Source of the DNA: Jimgerdemannia flammicorona
Lineage: Eukaryota; Mucoromycota; Endogonomycetes; Endogonales; Endogonaceae
Assembly (NCBI GenBank): GCA_003990745.1
Contig: RBNI01006189.1
Coordinates: forward strand, 1-11,622
Direction: 5' to 3'
DNA: 11,622 nt
The first letter of the stretch is position 1, and every line of letters begins with the position of its first letter. Shown here in pieces: positions 1 to 7,251 of this stretch. The position numbers and the translations under genes were made by a program. The notes under the pieces were generated by a model, which worked only from the letters and a program-made list of their open reading frames with translations, made no database searches and was not told where the DNA came from.

Positions 1-330
1 TCCCCCCCGCAGCACCTGCCCGGCTCCCAGTCGGCCATCCACCCCCCTTCACCTTGTCAGCAAAACTCATGCGGCCAGTCCCTCCTCCCTTCCCACCGGA
101 CACCGGCCCTCCACCAGAACTCTCACCACTCGTCGACCCTCCAAAGGCCCCCATCCCCAGGCCATAACCCCTCCCAACCTGCTGCCAGCCAAAGGCCCCA
201 GGTCCACCAGACCCAGCACGCCCGTCGGAACTCTTGCTCGAAGACATGTTTATAATACCTTTCCTCCGCTTTGTGTTGAAAAACTGTTGCTTGAAGCTTG
301 TGTAACGTGAATAGTACCGGAGAAAGGTGT
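1..330 (-). mobile_element. 5' end of a minus-strand LINE (non-LTR retrotransposon), running off the left edge
   Basis: GC-rich DNA with several intact CpGs, unlike the TA-rich tract that begins at 331. On the minus strand it reads as a short leader (about 330 down to 248) followed by an ATG at 247 opening a frame that stays open to the window edge. The leader has no LTR-like features. The exact 5' terminus is not visible; it must lie at or just before 330, where homology to the LTR starts. Because the 5' leader and ORF1 start are present, this copy was not 5'-truncated. Whether it is the same family as the LINE at 7167-10344 cannot be tested here, since that copy lacks ORF1. Confidence 0.6.
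2..247 (-). CDS. LINE ORF1 (Gag-like) N-terminus, partial
   Basis: The frame is read from ATG at 247 towards base 2: 82 codons without a stop, then it leaves the window. The protein starts MSSSKSSDGRAGSGG, is very rich in Gly and Ser, and around residues 62-70 contains MSFADKVKG. A short S/T-F/Y-A-x-x-V-K segment of this kind is common near the N-terminus of ORF1 proteins of fungal non-LTR elements, which bind the element RNA. The start is supported by A at -3 (AAACATG) and by the abrupt move from AT-rich leader to Gly-rich coding. No premature stop or RIP-like decay is visible. A different minus frame (123-347) is also open but Trp-rich and without family resemblance. The ORF1 assignment is inference from composition, the motif and position; the cysteine knuckles that would confirm it lie outside the window. 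Confidence 0.6.
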   Translation of the reverse strand, partial: MSSSKSSDGRAGSGGPGAFGWQQVGRGYGLGMGAFGGSTSGESSGGGPVSGGKGGGTGRMSFADKVKGGGWPTGSRAGAAGG

Positions 331-499
331 TGTAATTGAGATGTCAATTCAATCTTGAAATCAATAAGTATAGAGAATATACTTTATATAAAATTGATCT
401 TAACCTTAAGAAAAAATAGTCTTTCAGAATATTCAGAACTTCCAAAAAAAACTCTTCTAGAACTATGTAATAGTACTCTAACAAGTTAACTCTCTTATA
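331..499 (+). repeat. Probable 5' LTR (about 169 bp)
   Basis: It begins TGTAATTGAGATGTC and matches 10687-10853 over its whole length. Over the first 115 bases or so I count about a dozen differences, all transitions; later there is a short gap. A TATATAAAA box lies at 385-393. The match stops at about 499 with TTATA in both copies, consistent with an original CA-type end that has been mutated. Confidence 0.6.
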
Positions 500-501
500 A
501 C

Positions 502-511
502 TTAGTAGTAG
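502..511 (+). promoter_or_regulatory. Possible primer-binding site remnant after the 5' LTR
   Basis: TTAGTAGTAG follows the inferred LTR end by two bases. It could be a decayed TTGGTAGCAG-like site, complementary to a tRNA 3' end after G-to-A and C-to-T changes. This is position plus a guess at the ancestral sequence, so it is weak. Confidence 0.25.
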
Positions 512-1439
512 TGATTTATAATCTAATTTTGCTTCAAGATACTTTCTTACTCTACTATAAATCTCTATAAGAAATTCCTATAAGTTGGTATAAAGTCCAA
601 CCTCTGAACTGAAATTTATTCTAAACTATTTAACAATCTGAAGTGAATTGAATCTGACATACAAGAACAATTTGACCTTCATATCTACAATAAGTGGGAT
701 AGGCTTCATCTATAAAAAGAAGTACTCCAATTAAATTAGCAGATAGGTAAAACTCTATATACTGAACTCCTTGCTCTATACCCCACAAATTAAGATAAAG
801 AAGATCTTATTAAAGTCTTTTTTACTTTTCTCAATAAGAGTTTTATTAGCTCTACAAATTTAAGTAATCTAGGACAATCAGCAGCTATCTTTCTAGTCTT
901 AGTTTCTCATAAAACATAAGTCTCTATAGCCAAGTAGCTCAACTCTACTGGCTATCACTATACCAGAACTAAGACTGCCTTATATTACTACTTCCAGAAT
1001 TGCAAGATCTACTATATTCTTAAAGAAGAAGTCAGAGAAACCCTTTATCAATAAGCTGACTCTAAGCTGGAAGTAGGCTTAGCAATAACTCTATCTGAAA
1101 CTAAAGTTAACACTGAACCAGAACTAACTTTTGAATTAAGCTCATCTGAAAACTGATACATAACTAACACTATCTACTTCAATGCTGAATAAACTCAATA
1201 ACACAGAAACCAAAGTAAAGAAGAGGAGAAGTGTCTTACTGAATTCAATTCTAGCTATACTACCAAAGGAGATATATCTCTCTCAGGACAAAACACACCT
1301 ACAGAGCAACAGATAGTTATCTATCAAGCCCTTATATCAGATCTGTAACAATTACTCCAGTAACTTATATAAACTCAAAGAATACTATTACACTCTGTAC
1401 TAGTATCTTAAGTCATATCAGTAACCCTATTACCAGTAG
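512..1439 (+). other. Leader and 5' gag tract of the LTR element, no recognisable coding
   Basis: TA-rich, stop-dense in all frames, with no CpG that I can find. It lies between the LTR and the first recognisable gag segment, so it should hold the untranslated leader and the gag N-terminus. No motif, repeat or RNA gene stands out. Confidence 0.4.
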
Positions 1440-1862
1440 TCTAACTGCCTCTAGCAAACAACATAGCAAACTAACAAATCTTAGACTTCATAGCTCAGAT
1501 AGCTATAATGGCAATAACTATTACTACTCTAGCTAAACAGATCCAATCAACAAAAAGTCTGAGTCTATCTATCTTCAATAGTACTATATAAGAAGTCCAA
1601 AGCTTCATCAGTATAGTTGATACCAATTTTGAAGTCAACCAATAGACTAATAAATAAGTAGCTGACTACTTTTTGATAAACAATTAAGACCACACTCTGG
1701 AACAACTCTTTACTACTACTATGGTCTATATTTAATAAGTTATTATATTCTTCTAAGGACTTGCTAAAAAATAATAGTAAACCCTTTCTGAAAAATTCCT
1801 CACAGAGGATACTCAACCTATAGTTATTGCCCAAAATGTTGCAAATAATGCCCCTAGGTATG

Positions 1863-1877
1863 GAGACCACCCAGCAG
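1863..1877 (+). repeat. Left target-site duplication of the truncated LINE
   Basis: GAGACCACCCAGCAG, identical over 15 bp to 2104-2118. It directly precedes the LINE fragment. Confidence 0.9.
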
Positions 1878-2035
1878 AGAGTGGGGGGCAGGTGGCAATA
1901 GTATTAGACAAAGTGGTCTTTTATTAAGTGAGGGTGAGAGGGAGGGGCCTCCCTAGGGGGATCAGATAAGAGGTGGGCTCATTGTATTTATATGGGATAG
2001 AGTGGTGTATTAATAAAGAAAGGAGTCCAAGAGAC

Positions 2036-2070
<35 letters not shown>

Positions 2071-2103
2071 AAAAAAAACACAAAAAAAAAAAAAAAAAAA
2101 AAA
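1878..2103 (+). mobile_element. 5'-truncated LINE copy (3' tail only) with poly-A
   Basis: About 160 bp of LINE 3' region plus a 65-base A-rich tail (about 2039-2103, interrupted by C at 2070, 2079 and 2081). The body matches the reverse complement of the 3' end of the minus-strand LINE at 7167-10344: GAGGGGCC, then a G-rich run, then AATAAA at 2012-2017, GAGTCCAAG and GACTAT immediately before the A-run. The AATAAA-to-tail spacing is 21 bases in both copies. The perfect 15-bp direct repeat on either side shows insertion by target-primed reverse transcription with severe 5' truncation. It interrupts the gag remnant. The Lys-rich frame through the tail is not a gene. Confidence 0.9.
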
Positions 2104-2118
2104 GAGACCACCCAGCAG
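2104..2118 (+). repeat. Right target-site duplication of the truncated LINE
   Basis: Exact second copy of 1863-1877. It follows the poly-A tail at once, and the gag remnant resumes after it. Confidence 0.9.
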
Positions 2119-2760
2119 TCCCTGGACTCAAACAACTCATAATTGCTCAATATTGCAGTAAAACTCTAATCACCAAATCTCAAGTAAAACTCTGCAATCT
2201 TAAATTTGATATATATAGCAAGGAGAAATTTGAAACCTTCTGTACAAAACTTGAGTCATTCCTGAATACTGTTGGCCTAGAATATATTGTCAATAATAAA
2301 GTATAAAATAGTACAAAAGTAGATTATTTGTTCAATATACTATCAGAATGGCTTACAAGAAAAATCCAAGAACAAGGATATCTAATTGGTTATAATTACC
2401 AATAGTGGTGCCTGATAAGAATCAAGATCATAATCAAGTAAATCCTAACCAATTTTGCCTCAAAGACAATTCAACAACAAGGAAAAATCTTAGATTAAAA
2501 AGAAAAAACCTAAACATAAAGTATCCTGAGCTCTTTCTACATTCATCTCTTGAATACTCCAAAATTCTAAATCTACTCAGCCAAGTATCTTCAAGAAACT
2601 CACTAAAGAAGAAAGAAACAAACTCCAAAGAAGCAGAGCATACTTCTATTGCTGAAATACAGAATACATAGCCAGTACCTGCCCCAATTGAAAACCCTGA
2701 ACAGTAATATGAGCAACTATTACTACTCTGCATCACCTCAAAAATCTGACTATCAAGATA

Positions 2761-3184
2761 CTAGACTTTGTTAAGTTAAGGCAAACTGCTATAGCCCCAA
2801 CTAAAGAAAGCCAAAAAGTAGCTGGATATGATCTATATATAGCTGAAGAAGCTATAGTTTTTAACCAAGAAGTCAAGCAAGTCTATAGAGATCAGTATTT
2901 AAATTTCTGAAGAATATATTAGAAGAATATACTTTTATAGCAGCCTAGTATTAAAAGAACTCTCAGTAGAAAGAGGAGTCATTGATGAAGATTATACAGA
3001 CAAAATCATTATTCTCATCCAAAACTATAGTTAGATACTATTCAAGATTTCTATTGGTTTTTGTATTACTTAGATGCTATTCAAAAAAATCAAGTCAACT
3101 CTAGCAGTCAAGGAAGTCTCTGAACTACTGTCTATTATCTGAGGATCCAAAGGATTTGGCTCATCAAATAAGGCCCCAGCCCAA
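2761..3184 (+). pseudogene. dUTPase domain of the LTR element, RIP-inactivated
   Basis: Trimeric dUTPases hydrolyse dUTP to dUMP and pyrophosphate and limit uracil incorporation during reverse transcription. Motif I: AGYDLYIAEEAIV in frame 1 at about 2821-2859, preceded by RQTAIAPTKESQ. Motif II (2922-2950) is damaged and split between frames 3 and 2. Motif III: ERGVIDEDYT in frame 2 (GVID starts at 2975). Motif IV region: IQNYS, then FKISIG, with what look like Arg (CGT to TGT), Ala (GCT to ACT) and Gln (CAG to TAG) transitions. Motif V, the P-loop-like tail: GSKGFGSS at 3143-3166, directly preceded by TGA where the family has Arg (CGA to TGA). Order, spacing and length (about 140 codons) fit a complete domain. 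It sits 24 codons after the Gag zinc knuckle (same frame) and upstream of the protease, to which it is fused in frame 2. At least one frameshift and several stops make it inactive. Confidence 0.85.
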
Positions 3185-3424
3185 CCTATTATAAATAAGG
3201 AATAATTCTATACGAAAATTGAAGATGAATTTATACCAAGTAACTAATATCTCTATGATATTGGAATGTACTCTTCCTGAATAATTGATGATTACTTTTC
3301 TTATATCAATGAACTGGCCCAAAGGAGAACCAATAGAAGGAAATATTCTATAACTGAAATTACTACTATTAGATCAGATAAACTGCTTACCCTTCAAGCT
3401 TTTATTAATTGAGTATCTATTAAG

Positions 3425-3742
3425 ATCATGATAGACAATAGTATCTCAGGCAACTTTATCAATAAAAAAATAGCCAACAGACTCAAGGTTCTGACCTCTC
3501 TGATACAACAAACTCAAGTAGTTGCTATAGCTAATAGAACCTTATATATCATTAGTAAGAAAGTCTATAATCTATCCTTCAGAATTGGCAATTACTGAGT
3601 ATATATTATACTCTAAATTATATCACTTTCTGATAATAAGATCATTCTTGGGACCTTATGGTTAAAATAAGAGAACTTTATGATTGATTGAATAAACCAT
3701 TTTCTGACTATTAAGAAAGGATATTATAATTTCAAACTGTAA
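3425..3742 (+). pseudogene. Aspartic protease (retropepsin) of the LTR element
   Basis: Frame 2, continuous with the dUTPase. IMIDNSISGNFI at 3425-3460 is a decayed IDSGASGNFI-type active site: the catalytic Asp (GAC 3434-3436) remains, while the following Ser-Gly have become Asn-Ser. Then come QVVAIANRTL, SFRIGNY, and near the C-terminus IILGTLWL followed by MIDW, which is the D-x-I-L-G-M-x-W-L ... I-D-W block of Ty3/gypsy proteases. Several in-frame stops (TGA, TAA) are present. The enzyme would have cleaved Gag-Pol into mature proteins. It is non-functional. Confidence 0.75.
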
Positions 3743-3781
3743 GATGAAAAAGACCTACTCAATTCTAGCAACCCAGGTCCA

Positions 3782-4010
3782 AAGATCATCCACATCAACA
3801 AACTACAACTTAAGAAATTGGTCAAGAAATGCTCTCTCTTTGCTATCTGTATATGACCATCTAAAGGAGAACATAAGAACCTTAAAGAAGACTTTTTCAA
3901 AGTTAACAGTCATGTTAGACCCTTACTTCAGAAATTCCAAGATATATTCCCAAAGAAACTTTTAAAAAATCTACTATTCAAATATGCAGTTGACTATATA
4001 ATCAAAACCA
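3782..4010 (+). pseudogene. Start of reverse transcriptase of the LTR element
   Basis: Still in frame 2: INKLQLKKLVKK ... LFAICI, then LLQKFQDIFPKKL and AVDYIIKT. This matches the linker and N-terminal approach to Ty3/gypsy RT (L-x-x-F-x-D-V/I-F-P ... V-D-H-x-I-x-T). One stop (TGA) falls after LFAICI. The catalytic RT core that should follow (Y-x-D-D) is not recognisable. The other open frame at 3744-3965 is a shadow of this one. Confidence 0.65.
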
Positions 4011-4509
4011 ACCTCCAGAATATCACTGACTTAGTTTAAGAATATGATTTCTTAAACAACTAAACCTGAATACTCTAATATCTATCAGCCTCATACCATA
4101 TATTACTCCTCCTGAACATTGTTAAAAGTACTTTTATAATTATCATGAATAAATCAAGAACTTAGCAAGTCAAGACAAAAGGAATATCAACTTTTTAGAA
4201 AAATAACAAAACTAAAAGTCAGTCTATTCTCTCTATATCACTGGTGGGAAACAAGGTGTAGATATTTAAGAAGATTTCTTAGAGGAAATTCTCTAGCAGT
4301 AAATGATATCAGAATTACTTCTAGTATATAGCATCAAATATACAACTCTTTAATATGTGAATTCAATATATTAGACAACTGTACTATAAGTATATCACTT
4401 TTTGAGAAAAATAGACATTACTAGACTTTTGACTATCCAAATAATATAGTAATACTAGACTAAATTAGAAGATCTCAATGAGGATATTAAAAGCTAAGAA
4501 GGAGAGAGT
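4011..4509 (+). other. Unrecognisable pol tract, internally deleted
   Basis: About 500 bases lie between the RT start and the integrase C-terminus, where an intact element has roughly 2 kb or more (RT core, RNase H, integrase zinc finger and catalytic core). No frame shows a known motif. A large internal deletion is the simplest reading, with the remainder decayed beyond recognition. Confidence 0.5.
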
Positions 4510-4910
4510 TGTAAGTATACAACTTCCAAGCTACCAAAATCACATATTGCTCTTAGAACAAATTCAGAAATTACATGCAAGATTATGAAATGAGTTACTG
4601 AAGAGATCACCTAATTACACAAAGTATACCAGCAAGCATTAGGATTTATTATTAAGACATAAGAATACTAGAAGAAGTACTATAACTGTAAGGCTGATCT
4701 TAAATCTCTACTTATTAGACAATAAGTCTTAATATACTATACTATTATAGAAGGAAACTGGAGTACCAAACTCAAACCAAAATAAGAAAGACCTTATCTC
4801 ATTTATCAAAGGTTTATAAATCACACTTATCAACTTAAGACTCTAATAGAGTTATACTTAAGACTAAGATATACTACAACTATATAAGATTTTATTACTT
4901 AGTAGAAGCA
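4510..4910 (+). pseudogene. Integrase C-terminal region of the LTR element
   Basis: Frame 1 reads LHKVYQQALGFI (from 4615), then EY*KKYYNCKADLK, VLIYY, and WSTKLKPK*ERPYLIYQRF with NHTYQLKTL. Around 4851 it shifts to frame 3 as GVILKTKIYYN. This is the usual tail of Ty3/gypsy integrases: a helix ending in K-x-Y-Y-D-x-x-A, a V-L-I strand, K-L-x-P-x-W-x-G-P-Y-x-I, Y-x-L, and a final H-x-N-R-L/I-R-x-Y-like stretch (here YYN). The Trp before the Glu-Arg-Pro is TAA. The catalytic DDE core is not present upstream. Stops and a frameshift make it inactive. Confidence 0.6.
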
Positions 4911-5481
4911 AAATATATTTGAATAACTCCATTTACTTCATCTGTATCACTTCTATTAGAGAATGATAGATACTTTATATAGAACTCAAGAAAGCTAATA
5001 ATGTTAAAACCAATCTCAAGTCTATCTATATAACAGATATTACTATTAGAAATTACCTCAGATTACAGAAAATATCATTTCTGAGAGGTTTGAATCTCTA
5101 GCTGTAATAATGAGAGTGCTTACCCTAGACAAGAATGGTTAGTCCTCACAAATGCATCAATAGTCCAAAAAAAAAAAAAAAACTAAGACCTATTATTCCT
5201 GTGCAATCATCTCTGTCAAGGATAGCTCTAATTTTATAAGGGGTAAATGTGATGATATCTTTGAAACTAATGACATCAGAAGTTAAGAGACTGCTCAGAC
5301 TTCATAAGTCTCTGGTTATAATTGTGACTCATAATGATCACTGGTATAAGTACTAACCTGCATTTATGTCTAATTACTTTAACTATAATAAAGAGACCAG
5401 AGATATAATCTATACCTCTAGACAACTCTCAAGATCAAACCAATAACCCCACCTCCTAAGTATGAGCAAAACAAACTACAG

Positions 5482-5543
5482 CTGTCAGTATACTATAACT
5501 CTATAATATATAGTACTATAACCTATCAAAGGTATACTGACAG
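5482..5543. repeat. Inverted repeat, 12-bp arms, 38-base loop
   Basis: CTGTCAGTATAC at 5482-5493 and its exact complement GTATACTGACAG at 5532-5543. No flanking duplication is obvious. It could be a hairpin, or the ends of a tiny deleted DNA element. Its survival as a perfect pair inside badly mutated DNA is noteworthy, but function is unknown. Confidence 0.6.
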
Positions 5544-5831
5544 TGAGTCTCCACTGATATCCTATCTAGTATATAAGACAGATGATACTGTCTTATAGAA
5601 CAGTAATATAGTTTCAATCTATTACTATATAAATAAACAGAGAGATATAATTTAAGAACTCCTCTTCCTAAATGACTACTTCATCAGAGATAATGTCATT
5701 GATAGTGATCTTATTAAAAAATATTCAGATAGTATCTAAATCTATAAATAGTCTAGCAGTCATTAGTATAGTTAGATTAGTCTTATACTATATAACTACA
5801 TACTGACTCAGTAGTTAGATAATCTCTTAAC

Positions 5832-5842
5832 ATATCAGTTTA

Positions 5843-5847
<5 letters not shown>
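5832..5847 (+). repeat. Left target-site duplication of the 1.2-kb poly-T unit
   Basis: ATATCAGTTTATACTT matches ATGTCAGTTCATACTT at 7060-7075: 14 of 16 identical and both differences transitions. The match stops abruptly at both ends. Confidence 0.65.
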
Positions 5848-5873
<26 letters not shown>

Positions 5874-5903
5874 ATTTTTTGAATTTTTTTTTTTTTTTTT
5901 TTT

Positions 5904-6420
5904 AAGGACCTGAAGTTTTGTGGATTTTATTAGAAGAGAACCTAGACTATATAGGCCAAAACCCTCTCCTATTACTCCCTGAGTATTATACCCCTATTAA
6001 ATCTTAGCTAGCTATTATCCAGCAGCTCAACCATACTAGATGTAGCAGAGCAATTTGTCTGTACCTCATTCTATGTACTATGCTCTTTCTATTACTAGAA
6101 AGTAAGCAATCATATACTCATGACTGAAGACACATGCTTGAAACCCCAACATATATATAAGGCTATACCTGAGTTAAATAAAATAGTCTCTGCCACCTCA
6201 AGAGGAATAACAGATAAAGAAAAAACCTCTATCAAAGTACAAAACAGTAGATAGGGTTGTTCTCTCAGATAAGATGAGTAAAGGACTTACACATGAGACA
6301 GAAGGAGACCCCCAATATCCCACTACTCAAACCTATAAGCCTCAATCACATTACCATATCAGCTCTCAGTTCTAGTTGAATATAGCCAAGATGTCTGATA
6401 TAGGTAGTCTTGAGCCCTCT
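5904..6420. repeat. Repeat block, copy 1 (matches 11101-11622)
   Basis: A co-linear match to the right end of the window: CCTAGACTATATAG, CTAGCTATTAT, CCTCATTCTAT, AACAGATAAAGAAAAAAC and GCCAAGAT are shared. Most differences are transitions, with some transversions and small gaps. A TATATATAAG box on the plus strand (6151-6161 here) is retained in both copies. Confidence 0.85.
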
Positions 6421-6874
6421 GACTCCTCTTAATAACTGAGACTCAACTTCACAAATCACTAAAAGAAGCTGAGAGTGATACCTATCACCTAACTATCCCA
6501 TACCAATCAGAAAGCCCTACTGATATAGCACTTACCCCAGCCCCAATGACTACTTCTAGCCTAGCACCCTACTGGTCCACCATAATCACCCTTTCTCTTA
6601 TTTGTGATGGCCATCTCCTCTCTCATCCCAACTTCACCTAAAAAACAGTTACCTCTATCAGAACTATACTTATTGAGAAGCTTGCTAAGAAGCTTGTCAA
6701 AGCTCAGAGAACTCCACTACAGATACCAGAGACCTGCAGGTAATCTACACTAGCACTTGATACCCAAGGTCAACTAACTCTATATATAGCCTATAATATA
6801 CCAGACAATATCTTATTAATAATAGTAAAAGAAAGAAAGTACTGTACAAAAACAGAATACTCCAGATGTAGCTA
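6391..6874 (+). pseudogene. Gag-like or unknown reading frame on the plus strand of the 1.2-kb unit
   Basis: I do not recognise the family. ATG at 6391 begins MSDIGSLEPSDSS and then meets stops. Frame 3 (from 6423) takes over and is open for about 150 codons apart from two stops (TAA 6639-6641 and about 6735): ITETQLHKSLKEAESD, then LICDGHLLSHPNFT, then IEKLAKKLVKAQRTPLQIPE, then LALDTQGQLTLYIA. Such openness is unusual in this stop-dense DNA and suggests a once-coding strand. The position after a TATA box and leader is like gag of an LTR element. The leader and the ATG neighbourhood recur in the copy at 11101-11622, where the ATG is ATA. No zinc knuckle or catalytic motif is visible. The frame is cut off by the unit's right end. 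Confidence 0.4.
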
Positions 6875-7059
6875 AAGATAACAACCACAAAAAAGTAGAG
6901 AAGATACTGATCAGATACCAATAAAGAGACAACTCATCACTATTGTCTCTCTCCTACTACTCTGCAATAGATATAGCAAATCAACCTAAGGTAGAGAGAG
7001 TATTAGTTATAGAAAGGAGACTCAATAGGTTGCTGACCAAACCTTGTGATCAGTAAGGT

Positions 7060-7075
7060 ATGTCAGTTCATACTT
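7060..7075 (+). repeat. Right target-site duplication of the 1.2-kb poly-T unit
   Basis: Second copy of 5832-5847 with two transitions. The outer LTR element's sequence resumes after it. Confidence 0.65.
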
Positions 7076-7152
7076 ATACTACATGACTGTATTCTGACTC
7101 ATTAAAGTACTAAGTTCTATATCTATATTTAGTATAGTCCAGATAGCCTTCT

Positions 7153-7166
7153 ATTAGTATAAATAT
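7153..7166 (+). repeat. Left target-site duplication of the 3.2-kb LINE
   Basis: ATTAGTATAAATAT, identical over 14 bp to 10345-10358. The next five bases differ at only one position. Confidence 0.85.
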
Positions 7167-7251
7167 ATATATTTTTTTTTTTTTTTATAGTCACTTGGAC
7201 TCTATCCTTTATTAAACCAGTCTATGAATAAGTATATATCATTGCCACCCC

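Larger units (their letters stand above)
1440..2690 (+). pseudogene. gag remnant of the LTR element, split by a LINE insertion
   Basis: Pieces of one degraded Gag in three frames. Frame 2 around 1475-1860 reads as degraded protein with scattered stops, for example ILDFIAQIAIM. After the inserted LINE, frame 3 at 2220-2400 has KFETFCTKLESFLNTVG, which resembles the start of a retrotransposon capsid (a K-F-x-x-F-x-x-x-L-x-x-F/Y-L pattern). Frame 1 at 2596-2688 has LTKEERNKLQ followed by a CX2CX4HX4C zinc knuckle. In the knuckle the first Cys is TAC (Tyr) at 2641-2643, the second Cys is TGC at 2650-2652, the His is TAC (Tyr) at 2665-2667 and the last Cys is TGC at 2680-2682. Both lost ligands are explained by single transitions at CpA (on either strand). 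Gag would package the element RNA in virus-like particles. It is non-functional. Confidence 0.65.
4911..5847 (+). other. 3' region of the LTR element, unassigned
   Basis: TA-rich, stop-dense, no recognised domain. It contains an A16 run (5167-5182), a purine-rich AAGGGG stretch near 5240 followed by TGTGATGATATC that might mark another LTR start but has no second copy here, and a perfect 12-bp inverted repeat (5482-5543). It may hold an extra 3' frame or untranslated sequence of the outer element. Confidence 0.4.
5848..7059 (-). mobile_element. 1.2-kb retroposon, poly-A tailed on the minus strand, of an uncharacterised family
   Basis: Its left edge is a long T-run (5846-5903, broken by A5874 and by GAA at 5881-5883), that is, a poly-A tail on the minus strand. 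An AATAAA (complement of 5926-5931) sits 22 bases before the tail, the same geometry as the LINE copies in this window (21 bases). The unit is bounded by the mutated 16-bp duplication at 5832-5847 and 7060-7075. A diverged second copy of its left part lies at 11101-11622 in the same orientation and starts at the same point. Unexpectedly, the better coding sense is the plus strand (see 6391-6874), opposite to the tail. It may be a 5'-truncated LINE-like element, or a retrocopy of an antisense transcript of an LTR element. Confidence 0.55.

Noticed and set aside
123..347. Minus-strand Trp-rich frame at the left end
   Set aside because: It is out of frame with the Gly-rich ORF1 start and shows no motif.
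1565..1870. Minus-strand open frame of 101 codons
   Set aside because: It is antisense to the gag remnant. Low-complexity Leu/Phe/Ser content arises from the mutated TA-rich DNA, and no family resemblance is seen.
1973..2161. Plus-strand frame encoding a poly-Lys protein
   Set aside because: The lysines are the poly-A tail of the truncated LINE, and the frame crosses the insertion boundary.
2405..2671. Plus-strand frame of 88 codons
   Set aside because: The neighbouring frame holds the zinc knuckle and leads into the dUTPase, so this is a shadow of the true gag frame.
2434..2736. Minus-strand frame of 100 codons
   Set aside because: Antisense shadow of the gag and zinc-knuckle region.
3744..3965. 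Plus-strand frame of 73 codons
   Set aside because: The protease-RT frame (frame 2) covers the same bases and carries recognisable RT-linker motifs.
5239..5262. Purine run followed by TGTGATGATATC as a 3' LTR boundary
   Set aside because: There is no second copy in the window and no end point, and the paired LTRs at 331 and 10687 explain the element better. Kept only as a hint.
5846..5903. Poly-T as a simple microsatellite
   Set aside because: The mutated 16-bp duplication, the AATAAA geometry and the shared edge with the second copy favour a poly-A tail.
6340..6372. Primer-binding site for an LTR element upstream of the ATG at 6391
   Set aside because: The ATATCAGCTCTCAG-like stretch is only loosely reminiscent of known sites, and the two copies differ there.
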